From the NCBI GenBank assembly GCA_013003805.1, contig JABDII010000532.1, forward strand, positions 1 through 8,758: a stretch of 8,758 nt of DNA, written 5' to 3'. Shown here one piece after another: positions 1 to 5,612 of this stretch. The position numbers and the translations under genes were made by a program. Source of the stretch: Gemmatimonadales bacterium. GTDB lineage: Bacteria; Gemmatimonadota; Gemmatimonadetes; Gemmatimonadales; GWC2-71-9. Position 1 is the first letter of the stretch. The number at the start of each line of letters is the position of its first letter. The notes below the pieces were generated by a model that did not search any database, had not been told where the DNA came from, and worked only from the letters and a program-made list of their open reading frames with translations.

Positions 1-1
1 G

Positions 2-61
2 CCCCGCACGGTGCGACTCGTCGGCCGGCACATCGGTTTCTGGCTCGGAACGCTGGTTTGA
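2..61 (+). CDS. possible C-terminal end of an unidentified upstream gene (partial)
   Basis: The window opens in a reading frame that runs from base 2 to a TGA at 59-61 and encodes 19 residues ending in VGRHIGFWLGTLV. The mix of basic and hydrophobic residues looks protein-like, but 19 residues are too few to assign a family. A second frame starting at base 3 also stays open to about 158, so even the reading frame is uncertain. If the call is right, the gene ends about 110 bases before the ATP synthase genes, leaving room for a promoter. I could not pick out a convincing -35/-10 pair in that spacer. Confidence 0.25.
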   Translation, partial: PRTVRLVGRHIGFWLGTLV

Positions 62-171
62 GGTGGACCAGCTGGCCAAAACGTTTCTCTATGAAACGAT
101 CGTGAATTCCTGCAAGGGTTGTCGGAATTTGCTTGCGATTTTTTTCACAAGCGGGTAGTTTGCCGCCAGTT

Positions 172-462
172 ATGGAGCCAGAGTCCGGCCACGGCCGGGA
201 AATCGGCGAGGGATACAAGTATGTCTCCCTCGGTATGACCTTCGCCGGCGGGACTATTCTGTTCATGGCGGCTGGGTTTTGGATCGACCGGTGGCTTGGC
301 CTCATGCCGCTATTCACCATCGTCGGAACGTTGGGTGGAGCCACCCTGAGCTTCCTCAACGTGTACCGGAAGCTCCAGGCTGACGAGGCGAAGCACAAGA
401 AGCGCCGACAGGCGAAGAAGGACCGTGAGGCCCGGAAGCGGAAGCGCGAGGGAGGGTCGTGA
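172..462 (+). CDS. atpZ: AtpZ-like F0F1 ATP synthase accessory membrane protein
   Basis: This 96-residue protein has two predicted membrane segments at about residues 17-38 and 43-66. They are joined by a short Asp-Arg turn (D39 R40) and a Gly-Leu-Met-Pro stretch, followed by a strongly basic Lys/Arg tail (about 74-93). That layout, with many glycines in both helices, matches the small AtpZ/ATPase_gene1 family encoded at the head of many ATP synthase operons. In the family it is linked to AtpI in divalent-cation handling or c-ring assembly; that role is inferred here. I chose ATG at 172 because the conserved part starts soon after it. An in-frame TTG at 133 would add 13 residues and has an AAGGG about 14 bases upstream, so it remains possible. 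The stop overlaps the next gene's start by 4 bp, which indicates co-translation. Confidence 0.75.
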   Translation: MEPESGHGREIGEGYKYVSLGMTFAGGTILFMAAGFWIDRWLGLMPLFTIVGTLGGATLSFLNVYRKLQADEAKHKKRRQAKKDREARKRKREGGS

Positions 463-800
463 CCGTCCTCTGGCTCGGGCTGGCCCTCACGGGCGTCGTG
501 ACCGGAACGGTCTTCCTGGTCTGGGGCCGGGCCGCGATCGTCCCCGCTCTGGTGTTTGGCCTGCTGGCGACGGCGATCCAATTGGCCGCGAGCGCCTTGG
601 TTCGCCCGGTGCTGGAGGCGCCGGATCGGGACTTGCTCCGGCGCTGGGCCTACGGGATGGCACTCCGGCTCGGGGGAGTGATCCTCTTCGCCGTGCTGGT
701 GGCGCTCTGGCGTGACGTCTTCCTGCCGCTTCCGACGGCAATCGGATTCCTGGGCGTGTTGGTGCCGCTCTTGTTCATGGAGACACGGCTGTTTCGATGA
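459..800 (+). CDS. atpI: AtpI-like ATP synthase membrane protein
   Basis: This 113-residue, very hydrophobic protein has four likely membrane helices at about residues 3-22, 26-47, 66-84 and 88-108. The segment with R61, R62 and R70 just before and inside the third helix resembles the basic helix start typical of AtpI/UncI. AtpI is a non-stoichiometric helper thought to assist c-ring assembly or divalent-cation supply to the ATP synthase. Translation begins at GTG within a GTGA overlap with the preceding stop, behind a strong GAGGGAGGG purine tract at 448-456. The gene ends in an ATGA overlap with atpB. Sequence similarity in this family is weak, so the call rests on size, topology and position. 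An AtpR protein of N-type ATPases is a less likely alternative, because the c subunit here is not N-type. Confidence 0.65.
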   Translation: MTVLWLGLALTGVVTGTVFLVWGRAAIVPALVFGLLATAIQLAASALVRPVLEAPDRDLLRRWAYGMALRLGGVILFAVLVALWRDVFLPLPTAIGFLGVLVPLLFMETRLFR

Positions 801-1660
801 TTCAGGAAAGCCACGAACTCGATATCGGTGAGGTGCTCCTCCACCATACGGCGGACGCGTGGACGGTCAATTTCGAGCCGTTGTTCACCATCCACCTGCC
901 CCGGTGGCCGGATCTGCACATCGGGACGTGGACGGTCAATCTCTCGCCGACTAAGCACGTGTTTTTCATGATCGTGGCGGCGCTCCTGGTGTTTCTCACC
1001 ATGAAGCTCGCCGGCCGGCAGCTCGAGCGGCAACGTGCAGGTACTCGGGCTCCACGCGGCTACGCCAACGCGATCGAGGCGTTCGTGCTGTTCGTGCGAA
1101 ACGAGATCGCCATTGCCAACATCGGGCACGACGGGGCGAAGTTCGCGCCGCTCATCATGGCGCTCTTCTTCTTCATCTTGTATTCCAACCTGCTCGGCCT
1201 GGTGCCGTGGGGGTCGACGCCGACCGGGAACCTGGCCGTCACCGGCGCGCTCGCCATTCTGGTGTTCTTTGTGATTGAGATTGCCGGCTTTTTGAAGCTC
1301 GGGCCCGGCGGGTATATGCGGACCATCTTCCCCAAGATGCCGGGCGTGAGTGGAGTTGGTGGTGCGGTGCTTACCATCGCCATGGCCCCGATCGAGATCC
1401 TGGGCAAGCTGGTCAAGCCGTTTGCGCTGGCCGTCCGTCTCTTTGGCAACATGACTGCCGGCCACTTCGTGATCCTATCGCTGTTCGGCATCATCTTTCT
1501 GTTCGGCGACCTCGCGGTTTGGAACTGGGGCATCGGCATCATCACGGCGGCGCTCGTGGTTGGGATCATGCTGTTGGAGTTGATCGTCGCCTTCTTGCAG
1601 GCATACGTGTTCGCGCTCCTGAGCGCCGTCTTCATAGGCCTCATGCAGCACGAGCACTAG
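797..1660 (+). CDS. atpB: ATP synthase F0 subunit a
   Basis: Subunit a (287 residues) forms the two half-channels that pass protons to and from the rotating c-ring in the inner membrane. The diagnostic block is VRLFGNMTAGH, in which R214 corresponds to the essential E. coli Arg210. The late helix contains LELIVAFLQAYVF with E261 and Q268. Where E. coli has Glu219 and His245, this protein has H223 and E261, the swapped pair known from other a subunits. An N-terminal region of about 50 residues precedes the first helix (about 53-70), and further helices follow with the sequence FFFILYSNLLGLVPW at about 119-133. The length is normal for the family. The ATG overlaps the stop of the AtpI-like gene (ATGA), implying translational coupling. 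It is followed by an unusually structured 184-nt spacer before atpE. Confidence 0.97.
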   Translation: MIQESHELDIGEVLLHHTADAWTVNFEPLFTIHLPRWPDLHIGTWTVNLSPTKHVFFMIVAALLVFLTMKLAGRQLERQRAGTRAPRGYANAIEAFVLFVRNEIAIANIGHDGAKFAPLIMALFFFILYSNLLGLVPWGSTPTGNLAVTGALAILVFFVIEIAGFLKLGPGGYMRTIFPKMPGVSGVGGAVLTIAMAPIEILGKLVKPFALAVRLFGNMTAGHFVILSLFGIIFLFGDLAVWNWGIGIITAALVVGIMLLELIVAFLQAYVFALLSAVFIGLMQHEH

Positions 1661-1666
1661 CGACAA

Positions 1667-1697
1667 GGAGACGGCCCGCGCGCTCCGCGCCGTCTCC
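1667..1697 (+). promoter_or_regulatory. strong GC-rich hairpin just after atpB
   Basis: A perfect 9-bp inverted repeat pairs GGAGACGGC (1667-1675) with GCCGTCTCC (1689-1697). Three further pairs (1678-1680 with 1686-1688) can form inside after a two-base bulge. It lies six bases after the atpB stop codon. No T-run follows, so it is not a standard intrinsic terminator. Possible roles are stabilising the 3' end of the upstream mRNA, marking a processing site, or causing partial termination between atpB and atpE. The pairing is seen directly; the role is inferred. Confidence 0.6.
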
Positions 1698-1702
1698 ACA
1701 GT

Positions 1703-1714
1703 ACTCGGCCGAGT
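1703..1714. repeat. 12-bp perfect palindrome in the atpB-atpE spacer
   Basis: ACTCGGCCGAGT is its own reverse complement over 12 bases and lies between the two neighbouring hairpins. It could be a protein-binding site or part of the RNA structure of the spacer. As a hairpin it would need to give up central pairs for a loop, so DNA binding is as plausible as RNA folding. No regulator is recognisable from it. Confidence 0.4.
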
Positions 1715-1725
1715 GGCCGGGGAAG

Positions 1726-1753
1726 CCCGCTGGCCTCTAGGGCCGTTGGCGGG
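1726..1753 (+). promoter_or_regulatory. imperfect hairpin in the atpB-atpE spacer
   Basis: CCCGC (1726-1730) can pair with GCGGG (1749-1753). Inside that, GGCC (1732-1735) can pair with GGCC (1741-1744) around a five-base loop, leaving an asymmetric internal loop. It is the middle structure of the spacer. In this GC-rich DNA some chance pairing is expected, so confidence is moderate to low. Confidence 0.35.
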
Positions 1754-1764
1754 TCGCCTGGAGG

Positions 1765-1786
1765 AATCGCTCAGGGAGAAGCGATT
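1765..1786 (+). promoter_or_regulatory. 7-bp hairpin upstream of atpE with purine-rich loop
   Basis: AATCGCT (1765-1771) pairs perfectly with AGCGATT (1780-1786) around the eight-base loop CAGGGAGA. The loop exposes a Shine-Dalgarno-like GGGAGA but has no start codon at a useful distance. The structure ends 46 bases before the true atpE ribosome-binding site (GAGGA at 1833-1837). It could belong to a translation-control leader for atpE, which must be made in excess to build the c-ring. The stem is seen; the role is inferred. Confidence 0.45.
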
Positions 1787-1844
1787 ACCGGCCGGGTGAG
1801 CGCGGTAGACACCGAATCTCCCGTGAACCGATGAGGACCCTCAC

Positions 1845-2132
1845 ATGACGGACCTGTTGCTTGCGGTACAGGAGATTTCCGAGAATCAGGCCGTGGTCGA
1901 TGCCGCTCGGAACACCTATGCCCTCTTCGGGGCAGGACTGGCCCTCGGGCTCGCGATTATCGGGGCCGGGATCGGCCTCGGCCGGATTGGCGGACAGGCG
2001 GCAGAGGCCATCGCTCGCCAACCCGAAGCGGCGGGCGAGATCCGCGGCGCGGCGCTGCTCATCGCGGTGCTGCTCGAAGGCGCCACGATCATCGCGCTCG
2101 TGTTCGCCCTCTTGTTCAACTTCCTCGGATAG
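1845..2132 (+). CDS. atpE: ATP synthase F0 subunit c
   Basis: Subunit c (95 residues) forms the rotating ring that carries ions across the membrane. The two-helix hairpin is clear. The first helix contains the glycine motif GAGIGLG (residues 40-46) used for tight helix packing, then the polar loop RQPE (58-61), then the second helix with the ion-carrying carboxylate E78. The Na+ ligand pattern of Ilyobacter-type rings (Gln in the first helix, then Glu-Ser-Thr in the second) is absent: L45 replaces the Gln, and G79 and A80 follow the Glu. This indicates proton coupling. The N-terminus is about 15-20 residues longer than in E. coli. ATG has GAGGA at 1833-1837 with 7-nt spacing. It is separated from atpB by a structured spacer and from atpF by only 12 nt. 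Confidence 0.97.
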   Translation: MTDLLLAVQEISENQAVVDAARNTYALFGAGLALGLAIIGAGIGLGRIGGQAAEAIARQPEAAGEIRGAALLIAVLLEGATIIALVFALLFNFLG

Positions 2133-2144
2133 TCGACGACTTCG

Positions 2145-2717
2145 ATGCGGGGAGACATGCTGACACTGCTTCTCCTGGCCGAGGAGGCCGGCGCGCCGGC
2201 ATCACCCTTCGAGGTGAACTTCGGCATCTTCTTCTGGACCTGGCTCGTCTTCATCACCCTGTTCTTCGTGCTCAAGCGGTATGCGTGGCCGGCCATCGTT
2301 CGTGCCACCGAGGAGCGGGAGCGGTCGATCCGGGAACACTTGGCCAAGGCTGAACAGGCCAACACCAAGGCGGAACGGCTCGCGGAGGAGAATCAGCAGC
2401 TGCTGGCCGAAGCCCGGACCTCGGCGCAGCAGCTGATTGGCGAGGCCAAGCAGGCGGCCGATAAGGAGCGAGTCCTGGCAGTCGAGCGCACCAAGAAGGA
2501 ACAGGATGCGCTGCTGGAGCGAGCCCGCCGCGACATCGCGGCGGAGCGAGACAAGGCCATCGTCCAGCTCCGCGCCGAGGCGGTCGACCTGTCGTTGGCC
2601 GCGGCGTCGAAGTTGATCGAGGAGCGGCTGAGCGATGATGCCGACCGGCGGCTGGTGGAGGGCTACCTGAAGACACTTGAGGCTCGACGCTCGAATCGCG
2701 GAGGAACCCGGCATTGA
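2145..2717 (+). CDS. atpF: ATP synthase F0 subunit b
   Basis: Subunit b (190 residues) is the peripheral stalk that holds the F1 head still against the turning rotor. It has one membrane helix at about residues 27-44, followed by a long, charged, Ala/Glu/Lys/Arg-rich helical stretch expected to form the b-b coiled coil. It ends with a typical C-terminal block (EAVDLSLAAASKLIEERL) that contacts delta. There are no cysteines. The start is uncertain: ATG at 2145 gives the full length, but ATG at 2157 would start at MLTLLLL. Neither has an ideally spaced ribosome-binding site, since GGGGAG at 2149-2154 is only two bases before the second ATG. The stop overlaps the atpH start by TTGA. Confidence 0.93.
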   Translation: MRGDMLTLLLLAEEAGAPASPFEVNFGIFFWTWLVFITLFFVLKRYAWPAIVRATEERERSIREHLAKAEQANTKAERLAEENQQLLAEARTSAQQLIGEAKQAADKERVLAVERTKKEQDALLERARRDIAAERDKAIVQLRAEAVDLSLAAASKLIEERLSDDADRRLVEGYLKTLEARRSNRGGTRH

Positions 2718-3250
2718 GCCAGGAGACCATCGCGCAGAACTACGCGGAAACCCTCTACGAGCTGGGGAAGAAGAGCAATCAGCTCGAGGAGTACGCCGTG
2801 TTGTTGGACGCCGTGGCCGGGGCGGTAGAGGCCTCGCCCACTGCACAGATGGTCTTCGCCTCCCCCCGGGTCACCAAGAACGAAAAGGCGCGGATCTTGG
2901 CCAACGCACTGCCGCATGCGCCGAAGGAGTTCGTGTTGTTCTTGCAGGCCGTGGTCAAACGCGGCCGCCAGCACCTGTTCCGCCAAATGGCCCGCCAGTA
3001 CCTAGCACTGGTAGACCTGGCGTTCAATCGTCTTCGGGCCGAGGTGACGCTGGCGCGCGAGCCCGACGCGGAGTTGGAGGAGGCCATCCGGCAAGCCCTC
3101 GAGCGGGCCTCGGGGAAGGAAGTCATTGCCAGGTATCACCTGGATCCAGGCATTCTGGGCGGCACGATCGTTCGGGTGGGCGAGCGCTACCATGACGGCT
3201 CGGTCAAACGGCGGATGACGATGCTGAGGCGGCAGTTGTTGAGCAAGTAG
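2714..3250 (+). CDS. atpH: ATP synthase F1 subunit delta (OSCP)
   Basis: Subunit delta (178 residues) links the b stalk to the top of the alpha/beta hexamer. The N-terminal six-helix domain starts with the usual YAETLYEL sequence (residues 10-17). The C-terminal block carries the family signature: DPGILGG at 144-150, then DGSVKRRM at 161-168, ending in a helix and the stop. The start is TTG, in a 4-bp TTGA overlap with the atpF stop. It is well supported by GGAGGA at 2700-2705 with 8-nt spacing, and no ATG or GTG fits better. This is the last ATP synthase gene in the window. atpA would normally follow but does not. Confidence 0.95.
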   Translation: MSQETIAQNYAETLYELGKKSNQLEEYAVLLDAVAGAVEASPTAQMVFASPRVTKNEKARILANALPHAPKEFVLFLQAVVKRGRQHLFRQMARQYLALVDLAFNRLRAEVTLAREPDAELEEAIRQALERASGKEVIARYHLDPGILGGTIVRVGERYHDGSVKRRMTMLRRQLLSK

Positions 3251-3291
3251 ATGAGGCCGGTACTCGCTCTTCGGACGAGGATTCGTTCATA

Positions 3292-3960
3292 GTGGGGGCA
3301 TCCGAGACTGACTTCTGGGCCGGCTTTGATCTCGCCGGTTACTCTTTTACAGACTTTCCTCCCGGTGACGTGGTGGTAGACGTGGGGTGCGGGAGTGGCA
3401 AACAGCTCGCCGAGCTCGTTTCGAAGGGGTGCCGCGCTATCGGGGTGGAGTCTGATCCCGTAAAGGTGAGGGCTCTTCGTGCTCGGGGGTTGGTTGTCCA
3501 TCAAGCCAAGGCAGAGAGCCTCCCTTTGGAGGAGGAGAGCGTCGATGGAGTGATCTGCAAGGTCGTTATTCCCTACACGGACGAGCAGGTAGCAATCAGC
3601 GAGTGCGCACGCGTGCTCAGGCCGTCGGGTCGGATAGACGTGGTCTACCACGGTGCAGGCTATTACCTCCGCTATCTTTTCGCGGCGCCATCATGGAAGT
3701 ATCGAGTCTACGCGGTGCGCGCCATTCTCAATACATGGCTCTACTCCCTCACCGGCACTCGCATTCCCGGATGGATCGGTGACACCTTGTATCAATCACG
3801 CCGCCGTCTTGCTCGGTACTACTCGGCCAACTCCCTCGTGATCGATCGCGACAGTTCTCCACGAACCTACTTGGGCTGTCCGGTTTTCATTTATCACCGC
3901 CTTCGGAAGCTCGATTCGCCTGACAGTGCAAGCGCTGGTGGTGAGGCAAGCGGCGCGTGA
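3292..3960 (+). CDS. class I SAM-dependent methyltransferase
   Basis: This 222-residue protein has a Rossmann-type methyltransferase core. The SAM-binding motif I is VVDVGCGSG (about 28-36), and the acidic residue of motif II is E53 in GVESDP. D86 in SVDGVIC and the ARVLRPSGRI stretch (106-115) are typical of the Methyltransf_11/UbiE-like group. The C-terminal half (about 120-200) is rich in Tyr, Arg and aromatic residues and has no recognised domain, so the substrate is unknown. GTG at 3292 is the first possible start in this frame after a stop at 3193; it has GAGGA at 3277-3281 about 10 nt upstream. It begins 41 bp after atpH, and I see no terminator between them, so read-through is possible. 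Hand counts give 52-57% GC in sampled 60-base lines, against 65-75% in lines of atpB and atpF, which hints at separate ancestry. Confidence 0.8.
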   Translation: MGASETDFWAGFDLAGYSFTDFPPGDVVVDVGCGSGKQLAELVSKGCRAIGVESDPVKVRALRARGLVVHQAKAESLPLEEESVDGVICKVVIPYTDEQVAISECARVLRPSGRIDVVYHGAGYYLRYLFAAPSWKYRVYAVRAILNTWLYSLTGTRIPGWIGDTLYQSRRRLARYYSANSLVIDRDSSPRTYLGCPVFIYHRLRKLDSPDSASAGGEASGA

Positions 3961-4308
3961 AACCCTGTGAGTTGCAGTGCTCCGGGGCAATGGCTCAGGG
4001 GGGAGAAGATAGGCATGAAGCAGGAAGGGGGTAGCGCGGCGTCCCGCTGGGATGCCGCTCGTGCTTGGTGCCACCCATCGTTCGCTCATAGCGGGGGAAG
4101 AATGATCTCGGCGACGCCAGCGTTGCCCGTTTCGAGGAAGCGCGCCATCCACGATCCGGAGATGTTACCATCGGGAGAATCCGGCCAGCGCCTCTTCGGC
4201 GTCGTGGTTCTGGGCCACGGGCCTAGCAAGGGATCGAGTCCTGTTCCATCATCATGCAAGCGGAACCACCAGCGGCTACGTCGGGGACCGTGAACGGAGG
4301 AAGGTCAC
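3961..4308. other. 348-nt stretch without a convincing gene
   Basis: Between the methyltransferase stop and the DUF2513-type start I found no reading frame with protein-like composition. A 108-residue frame at 3967-4293 and an opposite-strand frame at 3796-4152 are open. Both lack family features, and the second overlaps the methyltransferase. The stretch contains one strong hairpin (4036-4058) and, at its end, the ribosome-binding site of the next gene (4296-4305). It may hold an untranslated leader, an uncharacterised RNA or decayed sequence. Confidence 0.6.
4036..4058 (+). terminator. GC-rich hairpin after the methyltransferase gene, terminator-like without a T-run
   Basis: GCGGCGTCCC (4036-4045) and GGGATGCCGC (4049-4058) pair over 10 positions, nine Watson-Crick and one G-U, around a three-base loop. 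It lies 76 nt after the methyltransferase stop. No T-run follows, so factor-independent termination in the E. coli style is doubtful. It could act as a hairpin-only terminator, as an mRNA 3'-end stabiliser, or be a repeat-family element. Confidence 0.4.
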
Positions 4309-4566
4309 ATGAAGCGAGATCCCGTCCTGCTGGCACGCATTCTCGAGACTATCGAGGCCGCGCCCTACGACTTCAGCGATGCGCCCATCGATCTCCAACT
4401 GGACGGCTACAGCGAAGACGCCGTTGCCTACCACGTGCTCTTGCTGAACGAAGCCGGGATGATCACCGCCTCGAGCCACGGCGTGAGCGAGGACGGCCGG
4501 ACTCGCCCGCGTCCTATCCGCCTGACCTGGAAGGGTCACGAGTACTTGGCGCGGACGACCGACTGA
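4309..4566 (+). CDS. DUF2513-type winged-helix protein
   Basis: This 85-residue protein starts MKRDPVLLARILETIE and contains a helix-turn-helix-like block GYSEDAVAYHVLLLNEAGMI (33-52). It ends with RLTWKGHEYL (71-80). These three elements in this order are the hallmark of DUF2513, a small winged-helix-like family common in prophages and other mobile elements and of unknown function. The fold suggests DNA binding, but no target is known. ATG is preceded by a very strong ribosome-binding site (GGAGGAAGGT, 4296-4305). The next gene starts 43 nt downstream, so the two may be co-transcribed. No integrase or other phage gene is visible in the window. Confidence 0.75.
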   Translation: MKRDPVLLARILETIEAAPYDFSDAPIDLQLDGYSEDAVAYHVLLLNEAGMITASSHGVSEDGRTRPRPIRLTWKGHEYLARTTD

Positions 4567-4609
4567 TGACCGTCTGGGCTCGTCGTCGCCAACCGGGGCA
4601 CCGACGTTC

Positions 4610-5527
4610 ATGATGCGCCTGAGGCTCGCGGCCCGACGAGAGCTGGATCTTCTGCGCTCGCGCCGAGTCGACACGCGGGAGCTGCGCACCGTCTGTGTGG
4701 CGTTGGGCCCCTACCGAAACCTCACGACCATTACCGCCGCCATCCTGGCCCTTCATCCGCATTGCCAGGTGCTGAACCATGCCGGGTCACGAATCCTCAA
4801 CCGCCGCCGGCTCGATTTCATCCGCTACCCCGACCCGGCGACGTTCGATGCCTTCACGCGCTATGCCATTCAGATCTCGCGCGGCGGCCGACGGGGCGAC
4901 TACGGCGGGTCGATCACGCTGTCCCATGCGTTTGCGAGCAGCCCCAAGCTGAGAGATATGTATCGTGCCGCCTACGGCGCGAGCCCGGTGAAGGACGTGA
5001 TCCACTCGGTCTTCTGGAAGGAGTCGCTCGCAGTCGCGAATCACATTCGCCAGTACGGGGTGGACCTGGGTGACCTACTCCAAGAGAACCCAGGGCTCCG
5101 GTTCCTCATGCCGATCAGAAACCCACTCGACTGCGCCGCGTCGAATCTGAAGACCGGACATGCGTCCCGGTTCCGCGGGCTCGATGCTCGGGCGCCAATC
5201 GAACGCGTCGTGCTGGCCATTCTCGATGAGTTCCGTTGGTTCCTCGAATTGCACGGCCGCTACCCCGACCGCTTCTTCAGCTTCTTTGCTCACGAGTTCA
5301 CCGCACCGACGCTCCGCGATATGGCGCAATTCCTCGAGATCGACGCGAACGAGGGGTGGTGTAAGAATGCGGTTGGAGTCTTCGAGATCGAGCAGTCGTA
5401 TGATCACCCTCAGGCGTTGCGGGAATTCTACGCCAATGCAGTGCGGGAGCGGTTCTCCGACCACCCGGAGTTCGCGGGCAGACTTCTCCGGTTCCTCGGA
5501 GAGAGACCCGAGGGCGCTACCCTGTAA
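4610..5527 (+). CDS. sulfotransferase-like protein
   Basis: This 305-residue soluble protein resembles PAPS-dependent sulfotransferases. Near the N-terminus, TVCVALGPYRNLTTITAAIL (27-46) followed by LHP (48-50) occupies the place of the 5'-phosphosulfate loop. The usual Arg-Ser-Gly-Thr-Thr is replaced by Arg-Asn-Leu-Thr-Thr. The second block, FLMPIRNPLDCAASNLKTGH (165-184), fits the 3'-phosphate site with R170 and S178 as the expected ligands. The acceptor cannot be told; carbohydrate or other small-molecule acceptors are possible. No signal peptide is present. Two ATGs in tandem (4610 and 4613) could start translation, and neither has a clear ribosome-binding site. A plain P-loop kinase or a degenerate non-catalytic relative are the alternatives. 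Confidence 0.6.
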   Translation: MMRLRLAARRELDLLRSRRVDTRELRTVCVALGPYRNLTTITAAILALHPHCQVLNHAGSRILNRRRLDFIRYPDPATFDAFTRYAIQISRGGRRGDYGGSITLSHAFASSPKLRDMYRAAYGASPVKDVIHSVFWKESLAVANHIRQYGVDLGDLLQENPGLRFLMPIRNPLDCAASNLKTGHASRFRGLDARAPIERVVLAILDEFRWFLELHGRYPDRFFSFFAHEFTAPTLRDMAQFLEIDANEGWCKNAVGVFEIEQSYDHPQALREFYANAVRERFSDHPEFAGRLLRFLGERPEGATL

Positions 5528-5612
5528 ACGTTGCGCCCGATTCCAGTATCCCATTCACAGGAGAATCGAACTCGCAGAGTCTCATGAACCGAGTGGCTCA
5601 TTGGGGATCTCT

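Noticed and set aside
129..152. GCTTG/CAAGC inverted repeat with a 7-T run upstream of the AtpZ-like gene, considered as terminator or operator
   Set aside because: The stem is only 5 bp, and the T-run sits in the loop rather than after the stem.
650..1465. 271-codon open frame on the - strand
   Set aside because: It lies antisense to the AtpI-like gene and atpB, is rich in His, Arg, Glu and Gln, and has no family features; it is a shadow of the high-GC coding strand.
4225..4255. tRNA T-arm-like GATCGAGTCC near the end of the gap
   Set aside because: The flanking stem does not pair properly, the loop has A in place of the first T, and no D-arm, anticodon arm or acceptor stem could be built around it.
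3967..4293. 108-codon frame in the gap after the methyltransferase
   Set aside because: Composition is not protein-like, there is no recognisable motif, and it spans the strong hairpin and nearly reaches the ribosome-binding site of the next gene.
5494..5513. CCTCGG/CCGAGG inverted repeat near the end of the sulfotransferase-like gene
   Set aside because: It lies inside the coding region, has only a 6-bp stem and no T-run; chance pairing in GC-rich DNA is likely.
5160..5612. Upstream extension of the metallopeptidase reading frame
   Set aside because: The frame is open by chance through the sulfotransferase gene and gives Ser/Arg-rich low-complexity sequence; the signal peptide and ribosome-binding site support the start at 5613.
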